34,940 nucleotides of DNA from assembly GCA_050633205.1 (NCBI GenBank), contig JBOEGA010000126.1:1-34940 (forward strand), written 5' to 3'. Of the stretch, positions 23,801-32,038 are shown piece by piece. The DNA is from CBDHHC01 sp050633205 (GTDB taxonomy: Bacteria > Pseudomonadota > Alphaproteobacteria > Rhizobiales > CBDHHC01). Position 1 is the first letter of the stretch. The number at the start of each line of letters is the position of its first letter. Both the position numbers and the translations under genes were made by a program. The notes under the pieces are model-generated. The model worked only from the letters and a program-made list of their open reading frames with translations. It ran no database searches and was not told the origin of the DNA.

Positions 23801-25702
23801 CTAAAACAGATCATATTGGGGCCAGTTTTTTACACCAGCAATAATATCCCAGGTCAGTTTATCGAAGTCCTTTCCAAAGTCCTCCCTGCCACTTCGGCTA
23901 TTTGTCAGTACTGCCCAGCAATAATCTCCATTTGTACGTACGACAGTTGCATATGTTCCGGGCAGACTTCCATTATGGCGCCAGTCATTATTTTTATTAA
24001 CGGCCCACCCCAGGGCATAGTTATCATTTGCGCCTGAGCCTGTGGTCATTGTCCTGACAGTTTCAGCCGAAATTATATCTTTCTTTGTGTTGTAACCATC
24101 TACATGTACCATTAAGCGTGCAAGATCGACTGGTGACGCAATCCAGCCGGCAAATGCTTCCATACGCTTCATATTCAGGATATAAGGATCTTCAGATCTG
24201 TCGCCGTAATATATGGCTTCATTGCTTCTCTTCTTTTTCTTCAGATCATTTGCAATTAACATTCGGCGAATTCCTGCGGGACGCAAAATGTGTTTTTTGA
24301 CATATTTGCTATAGGGCATCCCGGACTTCTTTTCGATTATTAGCCCAAGAATGCTATAGCCTAAATTTGAATAGGAATATTGCATTCCTGGCTCTTTTTC
24401 CAATGGACGGTTATCCAGGACCCACCCTATCAGTTCAGTTTTTGTCAGGCCCGGCTTGGAAAATACGGGGTCATCTGTTCCATCATTATTATTATTGTTC
24501 CAGCCTGCAGCCCCGACAGTATGTTCCAGTAAGTGGCGTACAGTAATTTTCCTGACGTTATCACTTAAAGATCCGGAACCGAACTTCCCTCCTAAAACAG
24601 CATCTTTGCCGAAAACCTTATCATCAAGTTTCAACTGGCCATTCTGAACAAGTTTCATAACAGCAAGACTGGTTAGTGATTTGGATACACTTCCGATGCG
24701 AAATCTATGAAGAGGGCTTGTCTGCAAGGCAGGTTTCTTTCTCGTTAAGCCAAACCCTTTTGCGTATACCAGACGACCCTGTTTTGTAATTGCAACTGCA
24801 AGACCCGGTGTCTGATATCTGTCCATAAAAGTTTTAACCGTACTCTCTATATGCTCCCGATCCGCTTTATTGAAACCATGGTTTTCCCACATTGCAACAT
24901 AATGAGCTTTTTTGCCGACGGCATAACCACTTAATGTCTTTAATTTATATCCTGTGTAATATTTATTTGCCAATGCACTTTTCAGGTTGCGTGAATTCAA
25001 CCTATGTATGGCCACTGTGTCGTTGTCTTTTCCCTTAGTCCATATGGCAGAATACCGATCTGAACCTTGCTGGCTAAACCCGCTTATATATGACAGTCTG
25101 TACCCCTGTTTTTCCAGGGAAACCGCCTTTGCTGTATATGCTGCATCAGTAATACCTGCTTCAAAAACCTGAACGGACTTTTTTTCCTGAACCCAGTCCG
25201 CAATGTATCTTGTACCTGCTTTGGTAACGTAACCACTCAGGCGGGCGAGTTGATACCCTTTTTCATGTAACAGCTTGTGTTTCTTTTTCAGTTCAGCATT
25301 ATCCAGACTGTGATGAATTTCTTTCAGGGGGCCTTTCTTTCTGATCCATATTGCAGCGTAAACAGTGTTCCCGTCGACCTGATAACCGCTTAAGTAATCC
25401 AGCATATAACCTGCGGATTTCTGCTTTTCATTTTCCTGCTTCAGTTGAGGTGCTGTCAGGCCGTGCAACAGTTTAAAAGGCTCTTTTGACCGGACTGACC
25501 ATATAGTTGCATAGTATATTTTTTTATTAACACTGTATGCCTGAAGCTTTAGCAGCCTGTAGCCTTTGATGGAGAGTTTTTTAATCTCTTTTTCCAACCT
25601 GATTGATGACAAGCCGTAACCTGTCTTTATGTCGGTAGCACGGGCCGGAGTATGTGGAAATGTGAGTATTGCAAGTAGAATAAATAATATAGTAAGGCGC
25701 AT
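23801..25702 (-). CDS. Secreted serine hydrolase (beta-lactamase-like) with five tandem repeats
   Basis: A 633-residue exported enzyme. Residues 1-23 are a signal peptide. Residues about 28-275 hold five tandem repeats, each ending in a (Y/H)xAxW-like motif; the final Trp residues fall at about 68, 119, 170, 221 and 272, an exact 51-residue period. This matches the bacterial tandem repeat domain (BTRD1) found with serine hydrolases. The rest is a class C beta-lactamase/esterase fold with SxxK (Ser338-Lys341), YSN (Tyr444-Asn446) and HNG (His576-Gly578), so catalysis is likely intact. The substrate is unknown; a peptidase, esterase or peptidoglycan role is possible. The ATG at 25702 has GGAGGG 5 bp upstream and is preferred to the adjacent TTG. 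The glycosyltransferase gene lies upstream on the same strand. Confidence 0.88.
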   Translation of the reverse strand: MRLTILFILLAILTFPHTPARATDIKTGYGLSSIRLEKEIKKLSIKGYRLLKLQAYSVNKKIYYATIWSVRSKEPFKLLHGLTAPQLKQENEKQKSAGYMLDYLSGYQVDGNTVYAAIWIRKKGPLKEIHHSLDNAELKKKHKLLHEKGYQLARLSGYVTKAGTRYIADWVQEKKSVQVFEAGITDAAYTAKAVSLEKQGYRLSYISGFSQQGSDRYSAIWTKGKDNDTVAIHRLNSRNLKSALANKYYTGYKLKTLSGYAVGKKAHYVAMWENHGFNKADREHIESTVKTFMDRYQTPGLAVAITKQGRLVYAKGFGLTRKKPALQTSPLHRFRIGSVSKSLTSLAVMKLVQNGQLKLDDKVFGKDAVLGGKFGSGSLSDNVRKITVRHLLEHTVGAAGWNNNNNDGTDDPVFSKPGLTKTELIGWVLDNRPLEKEPGMQYSYSNLGYSILGLIIEKKSGMPYSKYVKKHILRPAGIRRMLIANDLKKKKRSNEAIYYGDRSEDPYILNMKRMEAFAGWIASPVDLARLMVHVDGYNTKKDIISAETVRTMTTGSGANDNYALGWAVNKNNDWRHNGSLPGTYATVVRTNGDYCWAVLTNSRSGREDFGKDFDKLTWDIIAGVKNWPQYDLF

Positions 25703-25857
25703 CAATTCCCTCCATAGCTTTGATATGCTGCATACGGAGCGATCTAAGGCATTTATTCCTAGAAGTCCAATAGTGAATATTGTTTAATTATTATTTTACG
25801 CGCGGAAAATGAGATGTAACATTAACAAAATAGCACAAGCCAATATAATCCCGAGAA

Positions 25858-26823
25858 TTAACTTCCTATATTCGCCGGGATATTTTCTTTGCGTTCTTTT
25901 TTGTAGCTTTTCCTGATTTTTTTCACGCGCATGTAATCTGTTATGCTGCGCCAGACACTGGTCGGCAGTCTTTTGGACTGACGTAACATCTGAATATCAT
26001 GGTGGAGGCCGGAAATGTTGGCTTTTGCCAGGTTTTTTAATACTGAACGAAAGATCAGGTAGTTTAAAGCATCACGGTAGGAGGTCTCAAAAGACGGGTG
26101 CCGATCAACCATATCCATCAGAGCGGAGATATAGCCCTTATGGTGAGAAGCTATGCCATCGCCTGACCAGGATTTCTGCCACAGCACATCGCTTATTAAT
26201 ACGCAGCCATGATCATTACAAAGCCTGAGCAGAAGCTCGCGATCCTGAATACGACGGAGTGCTACATCGAATTTTTTGTTCTCTGACAGAATTGAACGCC
26301 GGATAGTTAACCCGCTGGTGCTTGGGTCAATTACATAATAGTGGAGCATTCTCTGAAATTCTGGCGGTGTTAAAGTTTTGGAGGCATGGTGGAAGAACGA
26401 AGTCCTGTTTGACTTGATCCGCTTATGAGAAGAAATGAAGACTGCTTCTTCCGGAAATTTTTCAATTTCCTCGCTGATCCGTTCCAGCTTGTTTTTCAAG
26501 AAGATATCATCTGAATCGAGGAAACTGATATAGCTTCCCTGTGCGTGGCCTATCCCGGTATTCCGGGCGGCATTTGCTCCGGACTGCTGTTCGTGTTTGA
26601 TATAGCGGATACGGTCATCGCCAAGAGCATCAATGGCATCCTTCGTTCCGTCTGTTGATCCGTCATCCACGATAACAATCTCAAAGTCCTGACAGGTCTG
26701 TTTAAGTACGCTGTCAACGGCCTTTAGAATTTCATCTTTTCGATTATAGGTCGGGATTACTATCGAAAACATTGGCCTGTTATCACCAGACGCTACTGAA
26801 CTATCCAACACACTGCACTCCAT
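25858..26823 (-). CDS. Family 2 glycosyltransferase
   Basis: A 321-residue GT-A fold enzyme that transfers a sugar from a nucleotide-sugar donor. FSIVIPTYNRKDEILKAVDSVL begins near residue 19, DDGSTDGT is at 53-60, and the metal-binding DSD is at 103-105 in FLDSDD. The conserved SGANAARNTGI stretch lies between them. Near residue 218 RRIQDRELLLRLC provides the usual acceptor-side acidic motif. There is no membrane segment; the C-terminus is very basic and could contact membranes. Acceptor and donor are unknown. The start is uncertain: the ATG at 26823 lacks a clear ribosome-binding site, and the ATG at 26772 would start right at the conserved domain. No other polysaccharide gene is nearby, so it looks isolated. 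Confidence 0.88.
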   Translation of the reverse strand: MECSVLDSSVASGDNRPMFSIVIPTYNRKDEILKAVDSVLKQTCQDFEIVIVDDGSTDGTKDAIDALGDDRIRYIKHEQQSGANAARNTGIGHAQGSYISFLDSDDIFLKNKLERISEEIEKFPEEAVFISSHKRIKSNRTSFFHHASKTLTPPEFQRMLHYYVIDPSTSGLTIRRSILSENKKFDVALRRIQDRELLLRLCNDHGCVLISDVLWQKSWSGDGIASHHKGYISALMDMVDRHPSFETSYRDALNYLIFRSVLKNLAKANISGLHHDIQMLRQSKRLPTSVWRSITDYMRVKKIRKSYKKERKENIPANIGS

Positions 26824-27172
26824 CAGGTTCTGCCAGAAACATAGGTACGTGAAACCAGATACACGGAATCTGCCTTCACGGGAATTACTAATGCATCACC
26901 TTAAAGACTTTTTATTGTTTATTCTCCTGTTTCTATGCAACAGTTTTAATACTTTTCTTTAGCTCATATTTTTCTGTTATGGAAAGAAATGGAAAGTTAT
27001 AATGAATTTCTACTTGTGTTATTCGTTAATTATTTTCCACAACTGCCGCTATCCAGACAAAATACTTGTTTATCTTTCAATGGTTTTTCTGGTGGTGGGA
27101 AAAAATAATCTATAATCTGCCAGTATTGAATTATCATTTGCCCTAGAGGCAATAACGGTAGAGTACAGGATC
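26824..27172. other. Divergent spacer, nothing identified
   Basis: An AT-rich region between the divergent glycosyltransferase and alpha/beta hydrolase genes. It should hold both promoters, but I cannot place convincing boxes, and I see no gene, RNA or strong repeat. Confidence 0.35.
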
Positions 27173-28141
27173 TTGAAGAAAGTATATGTTCTGTTTCGTC
27201 TAGCTTTTTGTGTATTTTTACTTCTCTTACTGGGCAACTGTGCCAGCATTACCAAGATATCCATGCCAATCGGGCATACCTACCATATTAATGTTAATTC
27301 CAGGAGCGGGCCTGTAAAGCTGTTCATCAGGGATGAAGGTGTAGGTCCGCCACTTGTATTACTGCACGGGTTCGGCGCAAACCTGTTTACATGGCGGTAT
27401 ATGTTTCCCGAGCTTGTAAAAAGCCACCGTGTCATTGCTGTTGATATGAAGGGGTTTGGAGAGTCTGACAAGCCTTATGACGAGCTGTATTCGGCATTTG
27501 ATCAGGCGGAGCTTATTGATCAGCTCATGAAACAGCTTAAGCTGAAGGATGTGACTATTGTCGGTCACTCCTATGGCGGCGGTGTTGCGATTGCCACGAT
27601 TTTTAAAACAAGAGCTAAGGGAGATCACAAGATCAGGCGGCTGATTGTTCTTGATGGCCTTGCCTATAAACAGCCAATACCATTTTTTATTCAGGTTATG
27701 AGGGCGCCACTTGTATCTCATCTCGGGCTGGCTATGGTTCCACCTAATGTTCATGCTCGCGCATCCCTGTCCTATTCCTACAAGGATCAAAAGAAGATTA
27801 CGGATGAAACTGTAAAAAACTATGCGAAGCCCTATTATTCACTTCGCAGTGTCTATGCTGCAAAAAAGACTGCTGAACAGATAATGCCACAAAATCTGGA
27901 TGCCTATACAACCCTGTACCCGACAATCGATATTCCCAGTCTGCTTATATGGTGTCGCCATGACAAGGTCATCCCGCTTATTAACGGATTTAAACTAAAT
28001 AGCTCGCTTCCAAATTCTGAACTGGAAATACTTAATGATTGCGGGCATATTCCTCAGGAAGAGACACCTTCTGAAACAGCACATGCTATTCAGAAGTTTC
28101 TGAAAAAATACAAGAATTACAAAAGAAAAAGAACACATTAG
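27173..28141 (+). CDS. Exported or lipoprotein alpha/beta hydrolase
   Basis: A 322-residue serine hydrolase with an N-terminal export signal: MKKVYVLFRL, a Leu-rich core, then LGNC at residues 20-23. LGNC is an imperfect lipobox, so lipoprotein anchoring is possible but uncertain. The alpha/beta hydrolase core has the oxyanion motif HGFGAN near 65-70, the nucleophile elbow GHSYGG with Ser133, the acid Asp264 in CRHDKVIP and His292 in CGHIPQE. The substrate is not predictable. It starts with TTG at 27173; the AGGA site is only 2 bp away, so the exact start is doubtful, but a later start would remove the signal. The flavin-reductase-like gene follows 31 bp downstream, probably on one transcript. 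Confidence 0.85.
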   Translation: MKKVYVLFRLAFCVFLLLLLGNCASITKISMPIGHTYHINVNSRSGPVKLFIRDEGVGPPLVLLHGFGANLFTWRYMFPELVKSHRVIAVDMKGFGESDKPYDELYSAFDQAELIDQLMKQLKLKDVTIVGHSYGGGVAIATIFKTRAKGDHKIRRLIVLDGLAYKQPIPFFIQVMRAPLVSHLGLAMVPPNVHARASLSYSYKDQKKITDETVKNYAKPYYSLRSVYAAKKTAEQIMPQNLDAYTTLYPTIDIPSLLIWCRHDKVIPLINGFKLNSSLPNSELEILNDCGHIPQEETPSETAHAIQKFLKKYKNYKRKRTH

Positions 28142-28172
28142 GGGTAAACCCAAACTTTTCCGGAGATGAGTA

Positions 28173-28769
28173 ATGTTTTACGATGCTGTCAAGAATTCCC
28201 ATTCCTTGAAATATGATCCATTCAAAGCACTTATTGCGCCCCGCCCTATTGGCTGGATTTCCTCGTTAAGTGAAGACGGCACAATCAACCTGGCTCCATA
28301 CAGTTTTTTTAATGCGGTTTCTGCCAACCCTCATTATGTGTTTTTCTCGTCTTACGGGCGTAAAGACAGCTTGACAAATATTGAAGCCACCGGAGAGTTT
28401 GTCTGCTCAATCGCGACATATGACCTGCGGGATCATATGAATAAATCATCTGCGGGAGTACCTCCCGAGGTTGATGAGATGGCACTGGCAGATTTAACAC
28501 CTGAACCTTCTCATTTTGTCAAACCACCAAGGGTGAAAGAGGCTCCGGCTGCACTGGAATGCAAATATTTCCAGACCATTGAATTACCCAGGAATGACCA
28601 AAGTGACGATGGGTATTACATGGTGCTTGGCCAGGTAGTCGGCATATATATTGACGATGCGGTTATCAAAGACGGTATGCTTGACATGGATAAAATCCGT
28701 CCGCTAGCCCGTCTTGGATATATGGATTATACATCAGTAGATAACGTCTTCAGTCTGGACAGACCCTAG
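28173..28769 (+). CDS. Flavin reductase-like (FMN-binding split barrel) protein
   Basis: A 198-residue cytoplasmic protein of the flavin reductase-like domain family. The N-terminal ALIAPRPIGWISSLSEDGTINLAPYSFFNAVSANPH (about residues 20-54) is the flavin-binding signature: RPIGWI and NLAPYSFF surround the FMN phosphate. GRKDSLTNIEATGEFVCSIA follows, and the C-terminal half has the VLGQVVGIYIDD strand. Members reduce flavin with NAD(P)H or bind FMN for unrelated oxidoreductions. GGAG lies 7 bp before the ATG. It follows the alpha/beta hydrolase gene closely and converges on the thioesterase gene with only 7 bp between. Confidence 0.88.
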   Translation: MFYDAVKNSHSLKYDPFKALIAPRPIGWISSLSEDGTINLAPYSFFNAVSANPHYVFFSSYGRKDSLTNIEATGEFVCSIATYDLRDHMNKSSAGVPPEVDEMALADLTPEPSHFVKPPRVKEAPAALECKYFQTIELPRNDQSDDGYYMVLGQVVGIYIDDAVIKDGMLDMDKIRPLARLGYMDYTSVDNVFSLDRP

Positions 28770-28776
28770 ACGGAGG

Positions 28777-29205
28777 TCAGGACTTATTATAATCGAGAAC
28801 AGCCAGTGTCAGCCTCGAAATGCACACTGGCTTCTTATCTTCGCGGTGAATACGAATTTCCCAGACCTGAGTGTTACGGCCAATGTGAATGGCTTTTGCA
28901 ACTCCTGTGACAAAGCCCTCAGTGGCTTTTGCCAGATGATTGGCATTGATTTCCAAACCGACACAATATTGTGTTTCTTCTACAGCAAGATTGCCGGCAA
29001 TACTTCCTATGCTCTCGGCCAAAACAACTGAAGCTCCACCGTGCAATAACCCGTAGGGTTGCTTTGTTCTGTGGTCAACCGGCATGGTTCCAACAATGAA
29101 GTCCTCGCCGATTTCTATGACCTTTATTTCGACATGAGCATTAAGACAGTTCTCACTGGCTTTGTTCAATTCCTCAAGAGATGGGTGTCTTTTCCAAATG
29201 CCCAT
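28777..29205 (-). CDS. Hotdog-fold thioesterase (PaaI/YdiI/MenI type)
   Basis: A 142-residue acyl-CoA thioesterase of the hotdog fold. The active-site region YGLLHGGASVVLAESIGS (about residues 51-68) has the HGG motif (His55-Gly57) and the catalytic acid Glu64, as in YdiI/EntH/MenI and PaaI. VGLEINANHLAKATEGFVTGVA near 82-103 is also typical. The fold works as a dimer or tetramer in the cytoplasm. Its true substrate (1,4-dihydroxynaphthoyl-CoA, an aryl-CoA or other) cannot be decided, and no menaquinone or phenylacetate gene is nearby. The first ATG matches homologue starts, with AAGGAG about 6 bp upstream. Confidence 0.88.
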   Translation of the reverse strand: MGIWKRHPSLEELNKASENCLNAHVEIKVIEIGEDFIVGTMPVDHRTKQPYGLLHGGASVVLAESIGSIAGNLAVEETQYCVGLEINANHLAKATEGFVTGVAKAIHIGRNTQVWEIRIHREDKKPVCISRLTLAVLDYNKS

Positions 29206-29294
29206 AAGTTTTCTCCTTTTGATTTTGTCTGGTACAATAAAAGAGAACTATCGTTATGTACATATGTGAAAAGCCGGTCTGACGGGACCTCCCT

Positions 29295-30440
29295 TTAACG
29301 AGGGCCGAACTCATAAACATTTACCCGATGACTATTAAGTAATGATTTTGCTACTGTTCTTACGTTTTTGGACTTATCGTTCTTCATGACAGATGACAAT
29401 AAGATGATAGCTTCAGTTGTTTCTACTTTACCAAGTGCTCTTACGGCATTGACCCTGACAGCCTCATCCTTATTGCGTGTTGCCGTTTTAAGGTGGTTAA
29501 AAGCACCAGGATGCCCAATGTGAGCGAGGGAAAATGCAGCAGTGCGTTTAACCAGATCGCTTCTGTCATTTTCCAGTTTATCAGCAAGCTGTTCAATGGC
29601 TCTACTGTCATTCAACTGCCCTAATGCCCAGGCCGCTGCGATTCTAACCCCCGAAGTTTTGTCATTCAGGTAATCCAGCAATGCTGGTGTCGCTCTGGAG
29701 GATTTTGTTTTACCAAGGGCAGTAGCGATCGCTGAGCGGGCTTCACTGTTCTTATGCAGCGAGGCTTTAATCAGTGCGTCTACTGCTGCGGGATCTTCCA
29801 GTTTTCCCAGAGACCTTGCCGTAAATTTCACAACCTCCGGGACCGGATCTTTCAGCAAGTCGAGCAGTGGTATAACTGCCCGCTTATCCCCAACCTGCCC
29901 TAATGCCCTCGCAGCCACCAGGCGTACCCTGGGGTGTTTGTCTTTCAGCATTCTGACCAGGGTTGGCAAAGCATCAGAATTGCGGAGCCAGCCGAGTGCC
30001 CAGGCTACATTTTCTCTTACTCCCGGGTTAGTATCTGCTTTCAGCGGGGTAATGGCCTGAATTACGAGATCATCTTCACTCCATCCCAGCGCCTTGATAA
30101 CCATTACCCGTACACGGGGGCTCGGGTCATTCAGCATTTTAATCAGTGGATAAAGAGCCTTTTTACTTTTTGTCCATCCCAGTGCATGAGCAACATCAGC
30201 CCGCACTTTTGAGTTTTCATCACTTAAGGCATTTATCAAAATATCAACGGCCTGAGCATTTCTACTCTCACCCAGTTGTACTGCTGCTTTTGACCTGTCC
30301 TGTGGTCGGCTGCTCTGGATAAGTTTTGCAAGTTTGGAAATATTTTTATTTGTGGTGGCTGACTGAACCGCAGTGAAAGCTGATGATGTAACCAGCATTG
30401 TAAATGCAAGCAGCAGTTTCAGGGGGAGGATGGTCTTCAT
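29295..30440 (-). CDS. Exported HEAT-repeat protein
   Basis: A 381-residue protein. Residues 1-27 form a signal peptide (MKTILPLKLLLAFTMLV, cut probably after AVQSA). The rest consists of about ten consecutive HEAT repeats of the PBS-lyase type, roughly 31 residues each, with the pattern VRxxAAxALGxxxDxxAxxxLxxLLxDxxxx, plus a degenerate eleventh. No enzyme domain is present, so the solenoid is likely to be a periplasmic binding scaffold. An earlier in-frame ATG at 30485 would add 15 residues before the signal peptide; the ATG at 30440 places the signal correctly. The thioesterase gene lies downstream on the same strand. Partners are unknown. Confidence 0.85.
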   Translation of the reverse strand: MKTILPLKLLLAFTMLVTSSAFTAVQSATTNKNISKLAKLIQSSRPQDRSKAAVQLGESRNAQAVDILINALSDENSKVRADVAHALGWTKSKKALYPLIKMLNDPSPRVRVMVIKALGWSEDDLVIQAITPLKADTNPGVRENVAWALGWLRNSDALPTLVRMLKDKHPRVRLVAARALGQVGDKRAVIPLLDLLKDPVPEVVKFTARSLGKLEDPAAVDALIKASLHKNSEARSAIATALGKTKSSRATPALLDYLNDKTSGVRIAAAWALGQLNDSRAIEQLADKLENDRSDLVKRTAAFSLAHIGHPGAFNHLKTATRNKDEAVRVNAVRALGKVETTEAIILLSSVMKNDKSKNVRTVAKSLLNSHRVNVYEFGPR

Positions 30441-30539
30441 GTTGGATGCTCTATCAGATTTTAAAATGCGTACTATTTTACACATTATACTTTGGGATCA
30501 TAAGGCACCCAGCATCCTGGCTATTTTGTGACAAAAAGT

Positions 30540-30578
30540 AAAACAGCCTGCAAGCTTTTGCAGCTTGCAGGCTGTTTT
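30540..30578 (-). terminator. Intrinsic terminator after rplM-rpsI
   Basis: A perfect 16-bp stem, AAAACAGCCTGCAAGC with its complement (30540-30555 and 30563-30578), with a 7-nt loop, 27 bp after the rpsI stop. On the minus strand the stem ends in four T, and ACTTTTTG follows. Confidence 0.9.
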
Positions 30579-30604
30579 GAACAATAATGTATGCAAATTC
30601 TCTT

Positions 30605-31084
30605 TTAACGTTTAGAGAACTGGAAGCTACGACGAGCTTTTGCCTTACCGTATTTCTTACGCTCAACGACACGCGAGTCGCGAGTAAGGAAACCACCTTT
30701 TTTAAGAACCGGACGAAGTTCAGGTTCAAAATTTGTCAGTGCTTTTGAAATACCGTGACGAACAGCTCCTGCCTGGCCTGACAGACCGCCACCTTTAACA
30801 GTACATACAACATCGTACTGATCTTTACGTTCAGCAGCTATGATAGGCTGTTTAATGATCATACGAAGTACCGGGCGAGCGAAATACTCATCCTGATCCT
30901 TACCGTTAACAGTGATTTTTCCAGAGCCTGGTTTTACCCATACACGAGCTACAGCGTCTTTACGTTTGCCTGTAGCGTAAGCGCGGCCCTGAGCATCAAG
31001 CTTCTGTTCATATACAGGTGCTTCAGGAGCGTCACTCTGGATTGTTCCCAAATCGTCAAGGCCTTTGACTTCTTGTTCAGCCAT
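30605..31084 (-). CDS. rpsI: 30S ribosomal protein S9
   Basis: The S9 protein of the small ribosomal subunit, whose C-terminal tail contacts P-site tRNA. The core starts at AYATGKRKDAVARVWVKPG near residue 36 and includes GGGLSGQAGAVRHGISKAL near 97-115. The end, YGKAKARRSFQFSKR, is the typical basic tail with its final Arg intact. An acidic N-terminal extension of about 30 residues is seen, as in other alphaproteobacteria; the total is 159. It lies 5 bp after rplM, the usual pair, and before a strong terminator. Confidence 0.97.
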   Translation of the reverse strand: MAEQEVKGLDDLGTIQSDAPEAPVYEQKLDAQGRAYATGKRKDAVARVWVKPGSGKITVNGKDQDEYFARPVLRMIIKQPIIAAERKDQYDVVCTVKGGGLSGQAGAVRHGISKALTNFEPELRPVLKKGGFLTRDSRVVERKKYGKAKARRSFQFSKR

Positions 31085-31089
31085 TCTAT

Positions 31090-31551
31090 TTATGCCCTCT
31101 TATTCTTTGGATTTAATTCAGCAACATCAAGTACTTCAGGATTCTGAGCTGCATGAGGGTGCTCAGCTCCAGCATATACTTTCAGGTTTCTTGCCTGTGT
31201 GCGAGCCAATGGCCCTCTTGGCAGCATACGCTCAACAGCTTTCTCAAGAACACGCTCAGGGAACCTGCCATCAAGAATCTGGTGAGCCTTGCGGTTTTTG
31301 ATACCGCCCGGATGACCTGTGTGCCAGAAATAGTCTTTGTCGTTACGCTTGTTGCCAGAGAAAACAACTTTGTCAGCATTGATAACGATTACATTGTCAC
31401 CACAATCAATATGTGGTGTGTAAGTTGGCTTGTGTTTGCCGCGAAGCCTGTTGGCTATCAAAGCAGCAAGACGTCCAACAACCAGCCCTTCAGCATCTAT
31501 GAGAAGCCATTTTTTCTCAACTTCTGTGGGCTTTGCAGAATAGGTTTTCAT
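31090..31551 (-). CDS. rplM: 50S ribosomal protein L13
   Basis: An early-assembly protein of the large ribosomal subunit. The N-terminus MKTYSAKPTEVEKKWLLIDA and the motifs LAALIANRLRGKHKPTYTP, GDNVIVINADKVVFSGNK and VERMLPRGPLARTQARNLKVYAGAEHPH are diagnostic. The length (153) is the alphaproteobacterial norm, about 10 longer than in E. coli. It is the first gene of the rplM-rpsI operon, with a good promoter candidate about 125 bp upstream. In some bacteria the L13 leader is autoregulated; I see no obvious L13-leader hairpin here. Confidence 0.97.
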   Translation of the reverse strand: MKTYSAKPTEVEKKWLLIDAEGLVVGRLAALIANRLRGKHKPTYTPHIDCGDNVIVINADKVVFSGNKRNDKDYFWHTGHPGGIKNRKAHQILDGRFPERVLEKAVERMLPRGPLARTQARNLKVYAGAEHPHAAQNPEVLDVAELNPKNKRA

Positions 31552-31671
31552 AAAGAACCCGCCTTAATTCATTCACTACAAGGAAATTCCTATGGTCTGA
31601 TGTGCTATCTTACAGCATCACCACTCGTTGCATTATTTTTGCTGGAGGGAAGACCATACTCTTATTTCCCC

Positions 31672-31700
31672 CTTTTAGAGTGGAGATCGGATACTGTCAA
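31672..31700 (-). promoter_or_regulatory. Candidate sigma-70 promoter for rplM-rpsI
   Basis: On the minus strand a perfect TTGACA (31695-31700) is followed after 17 bp by TAAAAG (31672-31677). The leader before the rplM ATG would be about 115 nt. Confidence 0.55.
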
Positions 31701-31977
31701 GAGAATGATTTGCAATTTTTACTTATATTTCAATTGGTTATTATGCTGGTAATATTTTACCTTATAATTTTATACCCTATTATGGGGAGCATAGACTGTT
31801 TTTATGCAATTCTGGATTGTTTATATGTGATCATTGCACAAGGTATTCAGCATAACTTACAATAAATCCTGCTCTGTAGAGTTACCGGGATATAACAGGA
31901 TTAAAATCTATTTTTATGTTTTAATATCCAGATAAAATTTTTTTATCCAAATGGAATATATCGTATTACACTGACGT
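31701..31977. other. AT-rich divergent spacer
   Basis: Very AT-rich DNA between the rplM promoter and the cytochrome-DUF4384 gene. TTTATC (31942-31947) and TATTAC (31964-31969), 16 bp apart, could be the plus-strand promoter. GATAAA/TTTATC around 31931-31947 forms a short inverted repeat. No gene is seen. Confidence 0.35.
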
Positions 31978-32012
31978 ATTAGTTATTATTGGCATAGCCA
32001 ATAATAACTAAT
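31978..32012. promoter_or_regulatory. Perfect 16-bp inverted repeat in the leader of the cytochrome gene
   Basis: ATTAGTTATTATTGGC (31978-31993) is followed after ATA by its exact complement (31997-32012). It ends 26 bp before the ATG and 10 bp before the AGGAG site. It could be an operator for a dimeric regulator or a stable 5' hairpin of the mRNA; if the TTTATC/TATTAC promoter is right, it would start at about the first transcribed bases. It is not followed by a T tract. Confidence 0.55.
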
Positions 32013-32038
32013 GCCTATTACTCAGGAGTGCTCTATTA

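Noticed and set aside
31153..31752. A 199-residue plus-strand open frame
   Set aside because: It lies mostly opposite rplM, has no recognisable domain and no ribosome-binding site. It is a shadow of the ribosomal gene.
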